From: Massilia sp. Root351
GTDB taxonomy: Bacteria; Pseudomonadota; Gammaproteobacteria; Burkholderiales; Burkholderiaceae_D
Length of the DNA: 64,000 nt
NCBI RefSeq assembly: GCF_001425045.1
Contig: NZ_LMDJ01000002.1
Location: forward strand, 186,001-250,000
Direction: 5' to 3'
The number at the start of each line of letters is the position of its first letter. Positions within the stretch are counted from its first letter, which is position 1. The notes beneath the pieces are model-generated. The model searched no databases and was not told the DNA's origin. It saw only the letters and a list, made by a program, of their open reading frames with translations. Of this stretch, positions 34,743-42,061 are shown one piece after another. The translations under genes were made by a program, and so were the position numbers.

Positions 34743-36047
34743 TCACGCGGCCAGCGCGCCTTCTGGCATCGCCCCGCGCAGGCGCCAGTACAGGCGCAGC
34801 GCATATCCCAGGTTGAACATCAGCGCCAGGCAGGATGCCAGCATCATGCCGGCCGCAGGGCGCGCCAGCAGGTCAGGCCGCCGGCAGGCCGCCAGCAGCA
34901 GCGCCAGTGCCGCCAGGTGCAGGCCGAACTGGCGCTGCGCCCATGCTTCCGGAATGATCTTGCGCACGCCTGGCACCGAACGGCAGCCGCCGGGCAGCGT
35001 GCTTTGAAGGTGGTACCACAGCAGGAAAGGCACGATCTGGTACAGCATGCCGTTGATGACGGACAGTGCGAAGCCCGCCAGCAGCAGTGCGCCCAGCGCC
35101 AGCGGCAAGCCGGCGCCGGCCGTGTCCCATGGCAGCAGCACCAGCACGCAGGCCGCCAGCAGGCTGCCCACGGAGGTATACCAGAACAGCGTGGCCGGCT
35201 CGGGGCGCGGCCGCTTGCGGCGCAGCAGCAGCGCGATGGTGACGGCCGCGAACGCGCCGTAGCCGGCCGCGCCCAGCGCCATGCCCGCTTGCGTGAAGTG
35301 GCGCGCCGGCGCCTCGTCCAGGCGGCTGGCGATCGACACCGCCACCAGCAGCAGGAACAGCCAGGTGGTCAAACCGCGCGTAAGCCAGTCCGGATAAGTC
35401 TCGGTTACCTGGAACATCGGCACCACCTGGTAGGCCACGCCGATCACCGTCAGCCCGGCCCAGCCCAGCATGCCCCACATGGCGTGCAGGTCCGTCAATG
35501 GCAGCAAGGGCAGGGCAGCACTGCCGGGCCAGGCGAACTGGCTGCCCAGCAGTGCACCGAGGACGGCAGTAACGGCCAGCGCCGCCAGTGCCACGCGGAT
35601 CGCCGCCATCATGGCGCTGGCGCCCGCCGCGTGGTGCTGCCACAGGCCGGCCGCGCAGCGCGCCAGCATCAGCAGCAGGGAAGGCAGCAGCAGCGCCATG
35701 GCCAGCGCGAACAGCACCGGCTGCGCAGACAGGAAGCCGGCTGCCAGCAGCAGCGTGCCGGCGCATAGTCCGGCGTGCACCGTGCGGCCCCTGGACTGCG
35801 GCAGGCCGATGCCCGCCACTGCGGGCAACAGCTGCAGCAGCGCACCGATGATGGCCATGCTCACGCAGCCCAGCGTCAGCAGGTGGGTGGCAGCCAGCAT
35901 GCCCGGCGTCCAGCGGCTGGCAAACGCCGCTTCGCCATGCCACAGCAGGACCGCGGCGGCCAGCGCCGCGAACAGGGGGGCGCACAGCAGGAAGCGCAGC
36001 GGCAGCGACAGCGACGGGTTGTGTTCAAAGCTCAGGGCGCGTTGCAT
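34743..36047 (-). CDS. Polytopic membrane protein, heme-copper oxidase/NnrS-like
   Basis: A 434-residue inner-membrane protein with about 12 hydrophobic helices. Conserved-looking polar residues within helices include H55 in MLAATHLLTLGC and H188 in LTDLHAMWGMLGW, plus AYQVVPMFQVTETYPDW. The pattern recalls heme-copper subunit I or NnrS-type proteins, but I cannot name the family firmly. The start at 36047 is where the conserved sequence begins, 12 bases after the DUF2249 gene; the longer frame overlaps that gene. Co-transcription with DUF2249 from an FNR box suggests a role in nitrosative stress or anaerobic respiration. Confidence 0.6.
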   Translation of the reverse strand: MQRALSFEHNPSLSLPLRFLLCAPLFAALAAAVLLWHGEAAFASRWTPGMLAATHLLTLGCVSMAIIGALLQLLPAVAGIGLPQSRGRTVHAGLCAGTLLLAAGFLSAQPVLFALAMALLLPSLLLMLARCAAGLWQHHAAGASAMMAAIRVALAALAVTAVLGALLGSQFAWPGSAALPLLPLTDLHAMWGMLGWAGLTVIGVAYQVVPMFQVTETYPDWLTRGLTTWLFLLLVAVSIASRLDEAPARHFTQAGMALGAAGYGAFAAVTIALLLRRKRPRPEPATLFWYTSVGSLLAACVLVLLPWDTAGAGLPLALGALLLAGFALSVINGMLYQIVPFLLWYHLQSTLPGGCRSVPGVRKIIPEAWAQRQFGLHLAALALLLAACRRPDLLARPAAGMMLASCLALMFNLGYALRLYWRLRGAMPEGALAA

Positions 36048-36058
36048 GGCGGGACCCG

Positions 36059-36316
36059 TCAGGCGAAGGCTTGCCAGATGCGCAGGGCGTAGCCGTCGCC
36101 GGTCCAGTGGCCCTCGTGGCGATAGCCGTCGCGTTCCAGGATTCCGAACAGCGGATGCGGTTCGCGATCCATGGCAACGTGCAGCACGTCGCCCTGCGCC
36201 AGGTTCTCCAGCGCATCCATGATGTGCTGCATGGGTTCCGGCGGCGGCAGGCCGCGCACATCGAGCGGCACGGCACGGCCATTGGGCAAGGGGTTCAGGT
36301 TCTGCTTGGTTTTCAT
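36059..36316 (-). CDS. DUF2249 protein
   Basis: An 85-residue soluble protein: PLDVRGLPPPEPMQHIMDALENLAQGDVLHVAMDREPHPLFGILERDGY. This is the SirA/TusA-like fold of DUF2249, a family frequent in denitrification clusters and of unknown biochemical role. The ATG at 36316 was chosen because the family start is there. It heads a leftward two-gene unit whose promoter shares the FNR box at 36400 with ubiU; a GACAAT -10 lies on this strand at 36376-36371. Confidence 0.8.
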   Translation of the reverse strand: MKTKQNLNPLPNGRAVPLDVRGLPPPEPMQHIMDALENLAQGDVLHVAMDREPHPLFGILERDGYRHEGHWTGDGYALRIWQAFA

Positions 36317-36370
36317 GGAATTCTTCCGCGGGGTGAGAGGCGTAAAACAGAGACATAAATGGGTGCACCG

Positions 36371-36442
36371 ATTGTCACATTCCCGCAAGTCGCTCTTCCT
36401 TGATACAGATCAAGGATTGCCGCCTTGCCCCCGCGTTACAGT
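36371..36442. promoter_or_regulatory. Bidirectional FNR/Dnr promoter for DUF2249 and ubiU
   Basis: A perfect box TTGAT-ACAG-ATCAA lies at 36400-36413. On the plus strand TACAGT (36437-36442) begins 30.5 bases after the box centre. On the minus strand GACAAT (36376-36371) begins 30.5 bases from it. Both fit class II FNR activation, so one dimer site may serve both directions. Confidence 0.75.
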
Positions 36443-36493
36443 GCGGCAGCACCGGCGTGCTGCCGGTTTCTCCACTGACGTAAAGCGAACACC

Positions 36494-37546
36494 ATGAGTC
36501 TTACTGCATCACATGATGCCGCAGCCGGCGCCCAAACCGGCGCGGCGGGCATCGAACTGGTTTGCCCCGCAGGCAGCCTGCCTGCGCTGAAGGCGGCCGT
36601 CGACAACGGCGCCGACTGTGTCTATCTCGGCTTTCGCGACGCGACCAATGCGCGCAACTTCGCCGGCCTCAATTTCGACGACGCCGCCATTGCCCAGGGC
36701 ATCGCCTATGCCCACCAGCGCGGACGCAAAGTGCTGCTGGCGCTGAACACCTATCCGCAGCCGTCCTCCAGCGACCTGTGGCGCGGCGCCATCGCGCGCG
36801 CGGCGCAGGCCGGCATCGACGCGGTGATCCTGGCCGACCCCGGCCTGATGCGCTACGCCGCCGACCACTATCCGGAGCTGCGGCTGCACCTTTCGGTACA
36901 AGGATCGGCCACCAATGCCGAGGCCATCAACTTCTACCAGCGCCAGTTCGGCGTGGCGCGCGCGGTGCTGCCGCGCGTGCTGTCGCTGGCGCAGGTGGAG
37001 CACGTGATTGCCAACACCGGCGTGGAAATCGAGGTATTCGGCTTTGGCAGCCTGTGCGTGATGGTGGAGGGGCGCTGCGCGCTGTCCTCCTACGTCACGG
37101 GCGAGTCGCCCAACACGCACGGCGTGTGCTCGCCGGCCAAGGCGGTGCGCTGGCAGCCGTCGCCGCAGGGTCTGGACGCGCGCCTGAACGGCGTGCTGAT
37201 CGACCGCTACCAGGATGGCGAGAACGCCAGCTACCCCACGCTGTGCAAGGGCCGCTTCGACGTCGAGGGCGAAACCTACTACGCGGTCGAAGAGCCCACC
37301 AGCCTGAATACCCTGGAGCTGCTGCCCAAGCTGCTGGCGATGGGCGTGCGCGCAGTGAAGATCGAGGGGCGCCAGCGCAGCCCGGCCTATGTGGCGCAAG
37401 TGACGCGCGTGTGGCGCGAAGCGATAGACCAGTGCAGCGCGCCGTCGGCGCGCTACGCCGTCAAGCCGGCCTGGATGGCGGAACTGAACAAGGTGGCGGA
37501 AGGCCAGCAGCACACGCTGGGCGCCTATCACCGCGCATGGAAATGA
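36494..37546 (+). CDS. ubiU: UbiU, O2-independent ubiquinone hydroxylation subunit
   Basis: A 350-residue peptidase-U32-family protein (YhbU type) that, with UbiV, hydroxylates ubiquinone precursors without O2. The four cysteines C188, C195, C212 and C251 have the spacing 7-17-39 seen for the 4Fe-4S ligands of E. coli UbiU. N-terminal [25 protein letters not shown] is typical. It is the first gene of a rightward operon driven by a perfect FNR box, so ubiquinone supply is coupled to anaerobic respiration. Confidence 0.93.
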   Translation: MSLTASHDAAAGAQTGAAGIELVCPAGSLPALKAAVDNGADCVYLGFRDATNARNFAGLNFDDAAIAQGIAYAHQRGRKVLLALNTYPQPSSSDLWRGAIARAAQAGIDAVILADPGLMRYAADHYPELRLHLSVQGSATNAEAINFYQRQFGVARAVLPRVLSLAQVEHVIANTGVEIEVFGFGSLCVMVEGRCALSSYVTGESPNTHGVCSPAKAVRWQPSPQGLDARLNGVLIDRYQDGENASYPTLCKGRFDVEGETYYAVEEPTSLNTLELLPKLLAMGVRAVKIEGRQRSPAYVAQVTRVWREAIDQCSAPSARYAVKPAWMAELNKVAEGQQHTLGAYHRAWK

Positions 37547-37556
37547 GGGGAACATC

Positions 37557-38462
37557 ATGCTGAAACTGGCACTGGGGCCATTGCTGTACTACTGGCCCAA
37601 GAACACCGTGCAGGCCTTTTACGAGGAAGTGGCCGCAGGTCCTGCCGACATCGTCTACCTGGGTGAAACCGTGTGCTCCCGCCGCCACGAGCTGCGCCTG
37701 GCCGACTGGCTGGCAATTGCCGCCATGCTGGAGGCGGCGGGCAAGGAAGTCGTGCTGTCCACGCTGGCCCTGCTCGAATCGAGCGCCGACGTGACCGCGC
37801 TGCGCCGCATCGCCGCCAACGGCCATTACCAGGTCGAGGCTGGCGACATGGGGGCCGTCAACCTGCTGTGCGGCGAAGGCGCGCCTGCCGCCGGCTTCGT
37901 GGCGGGGCCGCAACTGAATGTCTACAATGTGCCCACGCTGGAGTTGCTGCACGGCCTGGGCGCGCGGCGCTGGGTGATGCCGCTGGAGATGGGACGGGCC
38001 GGGCTGGCGCCCATGCAGCGCGGCCGTCCAAAGGGCATGCAGACCGAGGTGTTTGCCTACGGCCGCATGCCGCTGGCGTTCTCGGCGCGCTGCTTCACCG
38101 CGCGCAACCGCAATCTGCCCAAGGACAATTGCCAGTTCAGCTGCCTGGAACACCCGGACGGCCTGCTGATGCAAACGCGCGAGCAGCAGCCTTTCCTGGT
38201 GTTGAACGGTACACAGACGCAGTCGGCCCAGCACTACAGCCTGGCCGGCGAGGTCGGTGAACTGGAGGCCATGGGCGTCGACGTGCTGCGCATCAGTCCC
38301 CAGTCCCAAGGTACGGCGGGTGTACTGGCCGCTTTCGACGCGCTGCGGCGCGGCGCCGAACCGGCACCGGACAGCCTGCTGCCGCTGGCGGCCGGCGCGG
38401 CCTGCAACGGCTACTGGCACGGCGAACCGGGCCTGGCGCAGCACTACGCGGAGGCCGCATGA
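37557..38462 (+). CDS. ubiV: UbiV, O2-independent ubiquinone hydroxylation subunit
   Basis: A 301-residue U32-family partner of UbiU. It has C40 in [11 protein letters not shown] and a downstream cluster C-x12-C-x3-C ([20 protein letters not shown]), matching the E. coli UbiV ligands in order and spacing. It starts 10 bases after ubiU, and its stop overlaps the ubiT start. Confidence 0.93.
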   Translation: MLKLALGPLLYYWPKNTVQAFYEEVAAGPADIVYLGETVCSRRHELRLADWLAIAAMLEAAGKEVVLSTLALLESSADVTALRRIAANGHYQVEAGDMGAVNLLCGEGAPAAGFVAGPQLNVYNVPTLELLHGLGARRWVMPLEMGRAGLAPMQRGRPKGMQTEVFAYGRMPLAFSARCFTARNRNLPKDNCQFSCLEHPDGLLMQTREQQPFLVLNGTQTQSAQHYSLAGEVGELEAMGVDVLRISPQSQGTAGVLAAFDALRRGAEPAPDSLLPLAAGAACNGYWHGEPGLAQHYAEAA

Positions 38463-39019
38463 ACGGCGCCGAGCGCAAGCACTTCACCGGTCCGGCCAGC
38501 CGCGCGCTGCCGCCTTCCGGTTCCGCATCCGGCGCGGGGCCTGGATTGCCTCCCGCTGCACTGCCGCCCGCAATGGCGGCAATACTGGGCAAGCTGCCGC
38601 CGCTGCCAGGCTCGCTGCTGTTTGCCGCCGCGCTCAACATCGCGCTACGGCCCTATCTGCCGGACGACGTGCGCGCCAGCCTGCTGGGGCGCCGCCTGCG
38701 CCTGACCGTCAGCGACGCCGCGCTGTCGTTCGACTATGAATGGCGCGGCGAGCGTTTCGCCGGCCTGCCGCGCGGCCCTGCGGCCGACCTGGAAATCGCC
38801 GCCAGCGCGCGCGACCTGCTGGCGCTGGCCCGCCGCGAGGAAGACCCCGACACGCTGTTCTTCAGCCGGCGCCTGTCCATGTCGGGCGACACCGAGCTGG
38901 GGCTGCTCGTGAAGAACACGCTGGACGCAATCGACACACCGCTGCCGGAGGCGGCGCGGCACGCAGTGCTGGCCTGGCTGCGCAACCTGGGCCGGTTCGG
39001 GAAGTCCGGCCTCCGCTAG
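38459..39019 (+). CDS. ubiT: UbiT, SCP2-domain accessory factor for anaerobic ubiquinone synthesis
   Basis: A 186-residue protein with a proline-rich N-terminal 45 residues and an SCP2 lipid-binding domain ([21 protein letters not shown]..., [26 protein letters not shown]). UbiT binds quinone intermediates in place of UbiJ under anaerobiosis. The ATGA overlap with ubiV and the U-V-T order support it. Confidence 0.9.
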   Translation: MNGAERKHFTGPASRALPPSGSASGAGPGLPPAALPPAMAAILGKLPPLPGSLLFAAALNIALRPYLPDDVRASLLGRRLRLTVSDAALSFDYEWRGERFAGLPRGPAADLEIAASARDLLALARREEDPDTLFFSRRLSMSGDTELGLLVKNTLDAIDTPLPEAARHAVLAWLRNLGRFGKSGLR

Positions 39020-39042
39020 CCACAATCAACTAGGAGGGCATC

Positions 39043-39459
39043 ATGAGCCACAAAGACGCGGCGCTGCCGCTGGTGTATTCGTGTTCCGGCTGTTCCAGCG
39101 CCGCACAGACGGCCAACGCCGCCGCGCTGGAGCTGGATAGCCGGGGCAGCGCGGAAATGTCCTGCATCGCCGGTGTCGGCGGCGGCGTCGCGCCGCTGGT
39201 GCGGCTGGCCAGGTCGGGCCGCACCATCATTGCCATCGACGGCTGCGCGCTGGCGTGCGTGCGGCATTGCCTGGCGCAGCACGGCATCGAAGCCACCCAC
39301 CATGTACTGCTGCCGCAGATGGGCGTAAAGAAGAAATACCACACCCGCCACGACCCGCAGCAAGCGGTGCGCGTGGCGCGCGCGGTCGAGGCCATGCTGG
39401 CGCCCCGGTCCGAGGCCATGGACGCCGAGCCGAACACCATCGAGGAAATTACCACATGA
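39043..39459 (+). CDS. DGC-domain putative zinc-binding protein
   Basis: A 138-residue protein of the DGC (putative zinc-binding) family. It shows YSCSGCSSAAQTAN at the N-terminus, SCIAGVGGG in the middle and the family motif DGCALACVRHCLAQHG; the cysteines presumably bind metal. AGGAGG precedes the ATG by 6 bases. It is positioned between ubiT and the decarboxylase and overlaps the latter by ATGA. Function unknown; a metal or sulfur role in anaerobic metabolism is speculation. Confidence 0.8.
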   Translation: MSHKDAALPLVYSCSGCSSAAQTANAAALELDSRGSAEMSCIAGVGGGVAPLVRLARSGRTIIAIDGCALACVRHCLAQHGIEATHHVLLPQMGVKKKYHTRHDPQQAVRVARAVEAMLAPRSEAMDAEPNTIEEITT

Positions 39460-41081
39460 ACCTGTCCACCTCCCTGCTGCAGGCGCTCAAGGCGTACGGT
39501 GCGCGCGAGCTGTTCGGCCTGCCGGGCGACTTCGTGCTGCCGTTCTTCCAGCAGGCTGAGCAAGCGGCCGCGCTGCCGCTGTACACCCTCAGCCACGAAC
39601 CCGGCGTCGGCTTCGCCGCCGACGCGGCCGCGCGCTACGGCGGCGGCCTGGGCGTGGCCGTCATCACCTACGGCGCCGGTGCGCTCAACATGGTCAACGC
39701 GGTGGCCGCTTCCTACGCCGAGAAGGTGCCGCTGGTGGTCATTTCCGGCGCACCGGGCGCCCGTGAGCGCAGCAACGGCTTCCTGCTGCACCACCAGACC
39801 CGCAGCCTCGATTCGCAGTTGGCCATCTTCCGCGAGATCACCTGCGACCAGGTGGTGCTCGACAACGCCGCCGAAGCGCCGGCGCTGATTGCCCGCGCGC
39901 TGGCGAACTGCGTGGCGCAGTCGCGCCCCGTGTACATCGAGCTGCCGCGCGACATGGTGGCGGCGCCTTGCGCGCCGGTGCCGGTGCTGCCGCCGCCGGC
40001 AGCCGATCCGGACGCCGTGCGCGCCTGCGCCGCCGAAGTGCTGCGGCGGCTCTCGGATGCTCGCCGGCCGCTGCTGCTGGTCGGCATCGAGATACGGCGC
40101 TACGGGATCGAGCACAAGGTGGCGCGCCTGGCGCAGCTGCTGCGCGTGCCGGTGGCCACCACGATCATGGGGCGCGGCCTGCTGGCTGACGAGGACGCGC
40201 CGCTGCTGGGAACCTATCTCGGCGTGGCGGGCGATCCGGCCGTTACGCGCGCGGTCGAGGAGGCCGATGCGCTGCTGATGCTGGGCGTGCTGCTGTCGGA
40301 TACCAATTTCGGCGTCTCTGCGCGCAAGATCGACATGCGCGGCAGCATCCAGGCGCTCGACGGCCAGGTGGCGCTGGGCCATCACGTCTATCCAGGCATT
40401 CCGCTGGAAGCGCTGATCGACGCCTTGCTTGCCCAAGGCGCCCCGGTCGCGGCGCAGGCGCCGCCGCAGCAGCCGGTGCGCTATCCGCGCGAGCTGCGCG
40501 CGGATGGCGGGCCGGTGGCGCCGATGGACATCGCGCGCGCGGTCAACGACGCGCTGGCCCAGGCCGGGCCAATGCCCATCGTGTCCGATATCGGCGACTG
40601 CTTTTTTACCGCACTCGATATCGACGGCGGCGGGCTGCTGGCGCCGGGCTATTACGCCACCATGGGCTACGGCGTGCCGGCCGGGCTGGGTCTGCAGGCG
40701 TCGGCCGGACGGCGGCCGCTGGTACTGGTGGGCGACGGCGCTTTCCAGATGACGGGCTGGGAGCTGGGCAACTGCCAGCGCTATGGTTGGGACCCGGTGG
40801 TCATCGTGTTCAACAACTGCGGCTGGGAGATGCTGCGCGCCTTCCAGCCGGAAGCGCGCTACAACGATCTGAGCGACTGGCGCTTCGCCGACATGGCGGC
40901 GGCGCTGGGCGGGGATGGCTACCGCGTCGAATCGCGCGCGCAGCTCAGGCAGGCGCTGGACAAGGCGCTGGCTACGCGCGGGCGCTTCCAGCTGATTGAA
41001 GCCATGCTGCCGAAGGGGGCGCAGTCCGATACGCTGGCGCGCTTCGTGGCGGGCGTGAAACGCCTGCAGGCGGCGGGGTGA
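39456..41081 (+). CDS. Phenylpyruvate/indolepyruvate decarboxylase (TPP-dependent)
   Basis: A 541-residue thiamine-diphosphate enzyme. It closely follows the Azospirillum phenylpyruvate decarboxylase (ipdC product) along its length: LFGLPGDFVLPFFQQAE, LSHEPGVGFAADAAARYGGGLGVAVITYGAGALNMVNAV (catalytic glutamate), and the TPP/Mg motif GDGAFQMTGWELGNCQRYGWDPVVIVFNN. Start at 39456 by ATGA overlap with the DGC gene. It would decarboxylate aromatic 2-oxo acids to aldehydes, in auxin synthesis, an Ehrlich-type pathway or anaerobic phenylalanine use. Its place at the end of an anaerobic-ubiquinone operon is unusual and favours an anaerobic role. Confidence 0.85.
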   Translation: MNLSTSLLQALKAYGARELFGLPGDFVLPFFQQAEQAAALPLYTLSHEPGVGFAADAAARYGGGLGVAVITYGAGALNMVNAVAASYAEKVPLVVISGAPGARERSNGFLLHHQTRSLDSQLAIFREITCDQVVLDNAAEAPALIARALANCVAQSRPVYIELPRDMVAAPCAPVPVLPPPAADPDAVRACAAEVLRRLSDARRPLLLVGIEIRRYGIEHKVARLAQLLRVPVATTIMGRGLLADEDAPLLGTYLGVAGDPAVTRAVEEADALLMLGVLLSDTNFGVSARKIDMRGSIQALDGQVALGHHVYPGIPLEALIDALLAQGAPVAAQAPPQQPVRYPRELRADGGPVAPMDIARAVNDALAQAGPMPIVSDIGDCFFTALDIDGGGLLAPGYYATMGYGVPAGLGLQASAGRRPLVLVGDGAFQMTGWELGNCQRYGWDPVVIVFNNCGWEMLRAFQPEARYNDLSDWRFADMAAALGGDGYRVESRAQLRQALDKALATRGRFQLIEAMLPKGAQSDTLARFVAGVKRLQAAG

Positions 41082-41090
41082 GCTTGCTTT

Positions 41091-41120
41091 GGCGGGTTAG
41101 GCACTGCGTGCTAACCCGCC
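41091..41120. terminator. Hairpin between convergent decarboxylase and nrdG
   Basis: GGCGGGTTAG(G)CAC, loop TGC, GTGCTAACCCGCC: a 13-base stem with one bulged G, placed 9 bases after the decarboxylase stop and 14 bases after the end of nrdG on the other strand. U-tracts are short, so a bidirectional terminator is likely but not certain. Confidence 0.6.
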
Positions 41121-41134
41121 TGCGCCGTCCGAGG

Positions 41135-41842
41135 CTAGTGCGCCTGCCTCAGCATAAAGCGCGGAAACAGCGGCGCCATGCGGGAGGCCAGCGCCTCGTC
41201 GGGATATCCCGGCAGCGCCTGAAGATTGAGTGCGGCATCGCGGCAGCCGGTGGCGCGGAACTGCTGCAGCACATAGTGTTGCACGCCCATGTCCGCCAGC
41301 GTGGCTGCCAGCCGTTCCAGCGAGGCGGGCGGCAACAGGCCGGAATGCGCCGTGGTGCGGCACTCGTACGCCACGCCGCTGTCCAGGATGGCGCGCACGC
41401 ATTGCTCCGCCTGGCGTCCGCTGCCGGGCACGCCGGTCACGCTGGCGTAGTCCTCGAACGGCGCCTTCACGTCAAAACCGATCCAGTCCAGCAGCGGCAG
41501 CACGCGCCTTAGCCGCTCCGGGTAGATGCAGGCCGTGTGCAGCCCCACCTTGAAGCCGAGCGCGCGCACCTGCGCGATGGCGGCCGGCAGCGCCGGGTCG
41601 GTGGTCGGCTCGCCGCCGCTGAAAACCACCGCGTCCAGCAGGCCGGCGCGTCCTTCCAGCCGTTCCAGCAGCCGTGGCCAGGAGAGGGGGCTGGTGCGCG
41701 GGCGCGCTTGCAGCTCGGGATTGTGGCAGTAGCCGCAACGCCAGGCGCAGCCCTGCACGAACACCACGGCGGCCAGCTGGCCGGGATAGTCGGTGGCCGA
41801 GAACGGCGTAAAGCCGCCCACGTTCAGCTGTCCGCCGTCCAT
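41135..41842 (-). CDS. nrdG: Anaerobic ribonucleotide reductase activating protein
   Basis: A 235-residue radical-SAM enzyme that generates the glycyl radical on NrdD. The cluster motif is C32-AWR-C36-GY-C39; the SAM-binding GGEPT follows near residue 75. N-terminal GGFTPFSATDYPGQLAAVVFVQGC is the usual NrdG opening. It lies one base after the small glycyl-radical ORF, on the same strand as nrdD. Confidence 0.93.
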   Translation of the reverse strand: MDGGQLNVGGFTPFSATDYPGQLAAVVFVQGCAWRCGYCHNPELQARPRTSPLSWPRLLERLEGRAGLLDAVVFSGGEPTTDPALPAAIAQVRALGFKVGLHTACIYPERLRRVLPLLDWIGFDVKAPFEDYASVTGVPGSGRQAEQCVRAILDSGVAYECRTTAHSGLLPPASLERLAATLADMGVQHYVLQQFRATGCRDAALNLQALPGYPDEALASRMAPLFPRFMLRQAH

Positions 41843-41843
41843 C

Positions 41844-42026
41844 TTAGTGCGACGCCGCTTCGGTGAAATACTGGCGCTCGTGGAACTCGCCCTGCTTGCC
41901 GATGTTGAAGGACGACAGCGGACGGTGGTAGCCCATCACGCGGGTCCAGATTTCGCACGGCTGGCGCTCGCTGTCGTCCAGCATCAGGTTGCCGGTGGTG
42001 GCGATGGCGTTGTTGGTAGCTTGCAT
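41844..42026 (-). CDS. Separate glycyl-radical domain of the anaerobic ribonucleotide reductase
   Basis: A 60-residue protein. Residues 24-54 (CEIWTRVMGYHRP, then SFNIGKQGEFHERQYF) correspond to the C-terminal glycyl-radical loop of class III NrdD proteins, with G32 as the expected radical site. The upstream 700-residue-class nrdD gene stops just after its zinc motif and lacks this loop. The small ORF has its own AAGGAAG 5-6 bases before ATG and a 35-base gap from nrdD, so this is a real split and not a sequencing frameshift. It would have to associate with NrdD, as the small GrcA protein does with pyruvate formate-lyase. Confidence 0.8.
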   Translation of the reverse strand: MQATNNAIATTGNLMLDDSERQPCEIWTRVMGYHRPLSSFNIGKQGEFHERQYFTEAASH

Positions 42027-42061
42027 GGTCTTCCTTTTCAGTGGTGGGTAAAATCGGGGCC

